A stretch of DNA of 64,000 nucleotides from assembly GCA_022447585.1 (NCBI GenBank), contig JAKVAR010000014.1:186001-250000 (forward strand), in the 5' to 3' direction. Position numbers and translations under genes: made by a program. Under the pieces are notes generated by a model. It ran no database searches, was not told where the DNA came from, and was given only the letters and a program-made list of their open reading frames with translations. How positions within the stretch are numbered: the first letter of the stretch is position 1; every line of letters begins with the position of its first letter. The DNA is from Crocinitomicaceae bacterium. Lineage in GTDB: Bacteria > Bacteroidota > Bacteroidia > Flavobacteriales_D > Crocinitomicaceae. This document shows, in pieces, positions 61,697 through 64,000 of this stretch.

Positions 61697-62236
61697 ATGT
61701 TTGGAGCTATTTTACGGAAAAAGGTTAGCGACGAAAAGTTAGCAAATGTATTTATCAATGGGTTATTTAGTTCTATTGATAACGGATTTCCTGTTGTTGC
61801 AGAATTCATTAATGAAGATCCTGCTTTTGTGTTGTCTCCTAATATTGCCCCAAATCATAACTACGAGTTTTCTTTAATTGTAATCGTGGGTAATTTGTCG
61901 TTTTTGGAAAGTGCTTTTGAGCCAGAACAAGCGCATCGTGTTGAATCACTTGTGTATGAGAAGTTAGCTAAGGCTTATGAAATGTCTAGAATTGAATTCA
62001 AACAATTGATCAAGGATTATAAGCATTTGATTTGTAGGTTGAATCACCCTTCAAAAAATATGGTGTACGCAATGTCGAAAGGTATTTTTGACAAATATGC
62101 GTTGTATAATTATCAAGATGAATACTTTAAGCGCATGCAGTCTCCTAATCCATTATTCTTGAAGAGAATGGATGAAGTGGTAGAGAATTTCGTTTGGGAT
62201 TGGGATGCTTTCTTTAAAAAGTATCGATTAGATTAA
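61697..62236 (+). CDS. Conserved-looking protein of unknown function
   Basis: The 179-residue soluble protein is rich in hydrophobic and aromatic residues with no signal peptide or membrane helix. It starts MFGAILRKKVSDEKLANVFINGLFSSID, continues VVAEFINEDPAFVLSPNIAPN near 34-54 and ESLVYEKLAKAY near 84, and ends VENFVWDWDAFFKKYRLD. I do not recognise a family. Codon use and the absence of frameshifts are normal for the window. It has its own promoter-like element and its 3' end overlaps rsmG convergently by 4 bp. Confidence 0.75.
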   Translation: MFGAILRKKVSDEKLANVFINGLFSSIDNGFPVVAEFINEDPAFVLSPNIAPNHNYEFSLIVIVGNLSFLESAFEPEQAHRVESLVYEKLAKAYEMSRIEFKQLIKDYKHLICRLNHPSKNMVYAMSKGIFDKYALYNYQDEYFKRMQSPNPLFLKRMDEVVENFVWDWDAFFKKYRLD

Positions 62237-62862
62237 TTTCTTACATAGACAACTTTCTTCGTGTCAAAGAATTCGCCATCGTAAAAATCTTTGATATCAA
62301 AATATTGTATCGCCTTCTTGATAGGGCTCATTTCTTTTGAAAGATCTCCACCTTTTAAATAAAGGATGCCATTTTTGAATTCGTTTTTATTTTCTTTTAG
62401 GAATTTTCCTTTTGTCCAGGATAAGAATGCGGGCATTGCAGTCACAGCTCTGCTCACGATAAAATCAAATTGTTCATTGATGTTTTCCGCGCGCTCGTGG
62501 GTCGCTCTTACATTCTTTAGGTTAAGCGTTTTTGTAATTTCTTTTACAACTTTTATTTTTTTACCGATAGAATCAACCAGTAGAAATTTACAGTCCGGAA
62601 ATAAAATAGCAAGAGGGATTCCTGGGAATCCACCACCAGTTCCAATGTCCATTAATTTAGTTCCTTCTTTGAAGGTTGTTACCTTGGCTATTGCTAATGA
62701 GTGCATTACATGACGTTCGTAGAAGTTTTCAGTGTCTTTTCTTGATATTACATTAATTTGGCTGTTCCAGTCCATGTAAAGCTCTTTAAGTCTACCGAAT
62801 TGTTCTTTTTGATCTTCAGTTAAATTTGGGAAGTGAGATAATATAAGATCAATTTCGTTCAT
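62233..62862 (-). CDS. rsmG: 16S rRNA (guanine527-N7)-methyltransferase
   Basis: The 209-residue protein has the SAM motif LMDIGTGGGFPGIPLAI near 70, then LLVDSIGKKIKVVKEI near 94 and DFIVSRAVTAMPAFL near 130, the catalytic region of RsmG/GidB. The N-terminal part QKEQFGRLKELYMDWNSQINVISRKD is also typical. It methylates G527 of 16S rRNA near the streptomycin site. It follows the ECF sigma gene with a one-base gap and converges on the 61697 gene. Confidence 0.94.
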   Translation of the reverse strand: MNEIDLILSHFPNLTEDQKEQFGRLKELYMDWNSQINVISRKDTENFYERHVMHSLAIAKVTTFKEGTKLMDIGTGGGFPGIPLAILFPDCKFLLVDSIGKKIKVVKEITKTLNLKNVRATHERAENINEQFDFIVSRAVTAMPAFLSWTKGKFLKENKNEFKNGILYLKGGDLSKEMSPIKKAIQYFDIKDFYDGEFFDTKKVVYVRN

Positions 62863-62863
62863 G

Positions 62864-63469
62864 CTAAATGGTGTCTTTGGTTTTTGCCATCATATTGGCT
62901 AAAAAGTCTCTGGCTCTAAATAGTTGAGCCTTTACGGTTCCTAAAGGTAGGTTTAATTCTTCTGAAATCTCTTCATAGCTGAGCTCTTCGAAGTATCTTT
63001 TTTCAACAAGTAATCGATATCGAGGTTTTAATTTACCAACTAATTCCCTCATCAATAGTACTTTTTGTTTGTGCATAACAACTTCTGATGGATCTTTAGT
63101 ATTGCTTTTAGCGTCAAAGAAAATACGTTCGCCATCGTCTGTTGTGATTCCGGTGTCCATCGATGTTACTTTGATTCTTTTTTTACGAATAAAGTCGATG
63201 CAGTTGTTTGAAGCGATTTTAAATAGCCAAGTCGAAAAGGCGTAATTGGGAGAGTATTGTTCTAGTCGATTAAAGGCCTTTCCGAATGCTTCAATGGTGA
63301 GGTCGTCAGCATCATCAGTATTGTTAACCATCTTAAGCATCATAAAATAAATCGATTCTCTATATCGGTCCATGAGTGTTGCGTATGAGGATTGGTCACC
63401 CTTAATTGCAAGTTGAACCAGTTCGAGGTCTTTTTTTGCTTTGTCTGATAAATGACTTTTGTCTACCAT
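62864..63469 (-). CDS. ECF-type RNA polymerase sigma factor
   Basis: The 201-residue protein has sigma-2 (LMDRYRESIYFMMLKMVNNTDDADDLTIEAFGKAFN near 38-73 and FSTWLFKIASNNCIDFIRK near 80-98) and sigma-4 with its helix-turn-helix (LSYEEISEELNLPLGTVKAQLFRARDFL near 163-190). It is a SigW/RpoE-type ECF factor. No adjacent anti-sigma gene is visible. Its start overlaps the glycosyltransferase gene by 7 bp, so it probably shares that operon; its regulon is unknown. Confidence 0.9.
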   Translation of the reverse strand: MVDKSHLSDKAKKDLELVQLAIKGDQSSYATLMDRYRESIYFMMLKMVNNTDDADDLTIEAFGKAFNRLEQYSPNYAFSTWLFKIASNNCIDFIRKKRIKVTSMDTGITTDDGERIFFDAKSNTKDPSEVVMHKQKVLLMRELVGKLKPRYRLLVEKRYFEELSYEEISEELNLPLGTVKAQLFRARDFLANMMAKTKDTI

Positions 63470-64000
63470 TTGTTTTTGTCCGTTTTGTCAATCGCGTAGT
63501 ACATTATTGGAGTAAGGATAGCGTAGGCAATATCCAATAAAGGTAATAGTGCAATAAATTTAGATTCCTTCAATTTACTGAATGATCGGCCTAGTATAAT
63601 CCACTTGATTAGTAAAATGAAAGTGAAAATCACTAAGCTGATCCAAATGAAGTTAGAATCGAATACTAAAGTAACGAAGGAAATCATCATGATTAACAAG
63701 GATAAAGGATAGATTCCTAACATAAGTTTTTTGATAACCTTGTATCTTTCTGATGTTGTGTAGTGTCTGGACTTTTGTTTGATCCATCGCGACCAAGATG
63801 CAGGTGGGGTTGAGTAGCAAAAAGACTCTGGAGCCAAATTGATGGTGTAGTTTTTCTTTTTGGCAGCTTCTTGGATGAATAAGTCATCGTCTCCTGAAGA
63901 AATTGAATAGTGAGATTTAAACCCATTTACTTTGTCGAATACTTCTTTTGTATATGCCATGTTTCGCCCAATGCCCATGTATGGTATTTTCGCTTTTGCC
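63463..64000 (-). CDS. GT2 glycosyltransferase, C-terminal part
   Basis: The frame continues beyond the window, so the N-terminal catalytic start is missing. The visible 178 residues include IPYMGIGRNMAYTKEVFDKVNGF, the SSGDDDLFIQEAA acceptor motif and Q-K-S-R-H near 75, then three to four C-terminal helices (LMLGIYPLSLLIMMISFVTLVF and others). This is a membrane-linked family 2 glycosyltransferase, similar in layout to the 37288 gene. The ECF sigma and rsmG genes follow on the same strand. Confidence 0.82.
   Translation of the reverse strand, partial: AKAKIPYMGIGRNMAYTKEVFDKVNGFKSHYSISSGDDDLFIQEAAKKKNYTINLAPESFCYSTPPASWSRWIKQKSRHYTTSERYKVIKKLMLGIYPLSLLIMMISFVTLVFDSNFIWISLVIFTFILLIKWIILGRSFSKLKESKFIALLPLLDIAYAILTPIMYYAIDKTDKNKW

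Noticed and set aside
62366..62713. Plus-strand frame of 115 codons inside rsmG
   Set aside because: Antisense shadow of rsmG; no recognisable motif.
1..64000. Mobile elements, prophage, CRISPR arrays, defence islands
   Set aside because: No transposase, integrase, phage structural gene, regularly spaced repeat or restriction-type gene was seen; the window reads as ordinary core chromosome.

Overview
The window looks like chromosomal DNA of an AT-rich, gliding-type member of the Bacteroidota, most likely the order Flavobacteriales. The evidence is a type IX secretion (T9SS)/gliding core (porP/sprF-like gene, gldK, gldL, gldM, gldN), gldB-gldC beside nadE, gldD-gldE beside ssb and mutY, predicted cargo proteins with C-terminal T9SS sorting domains, many short lipoproteins, and promoters resembling the Bacteroidota consensus TAnnTTTG rather than an E. 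coli -10 box. A family-level placement cannot be made from sequence alone. I see no transposase, integrase, prophage, CRISPR array, restriction system or rRNA.

Layout. 1-375: 3' end of an arginase/formimidoylglutamase gene. 530-8787: T9SS block porP-like, gldK, gldL, gldM, gldN, a terminator, then a second full-length gldM. 8877-16850: ABC-F ATPase, a Lys-rich lipoprotein, a Rieske-like lipoprotein, [2Fe-2S] ferredoxin, nadE, an outer-membrane barrel, gldB, gldC, a DUF2797 gene, a decayed gene and trmB. 16918-18877: clpX and clpP on the minus strand. 19218-22248: a glycosyltransferase and a secreted lamin-tail-domain protein, convergent. 22532-28241 (minus): mutY, ssb, gldE, gldD, folK, then an OmpA/TPR lipoprotein. 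28353-30984 (plus): HU protein, a 30-residue basic protein, RNase G and RecX. 30971-38403: T9SS cargo, a DPM1-type glycosyltransferase, dihydroorotase, DUF4296 lipoprotein, DUF3050 protein, ruvC, a flippase-like membrane protein and a membrane glycosyltransferase. 38414-43200: second ABC-F ATPase, DUF3127 protein with an SSB-like tail, flavin reductase, tRNA-Leu(UAG) and trigger factor. 43351-51786: two lipoprotein hydrolases, a small barrel, SppA, a secreted M14 carboxypeptidase and a PafA-like phosphatase. 51776-61463: tilS, pabB, an acyltransferase and a tripartite RND efflux operon (TolC, RND pump, adaptor). 61590-64000: a possible DnaA-box cluster, an unknown conserved-looking gene, rsmG, an ECF sigma factor and a partial glycosyltransferase.

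How it fits together. GldL and GldM form the inner-membrane motor, GldK and GldN the periplasmic ring, and the PorP/SprF-like barrel the outer-membrane partner. GldB, GldC, GldD and GldE are accessory gliding/secretion proteins. The M14 peptidase, the LVIVD-repeat protein and the lamin-tail protein are probable clients of this secretion system. The remaining genes are mostly housekeeping: NAD, folate and pyrimidine synthesis, tRNA/rRNA modification, DNA repair, proteostasis and envelope lipids.

The most interesting points are: two GldM proteins with 37 identical N-terminal residues although 22 of those 37 codons differ silently; the 30-residue COX24/bS22-like protein upstream of RNase G; a triplet of DnaA-box-like repeats; a DUF3127 protein ending like SSB; an RND pump with two extra hydrophobic segments; and a frameshifted gene remnant upstream of trmB.
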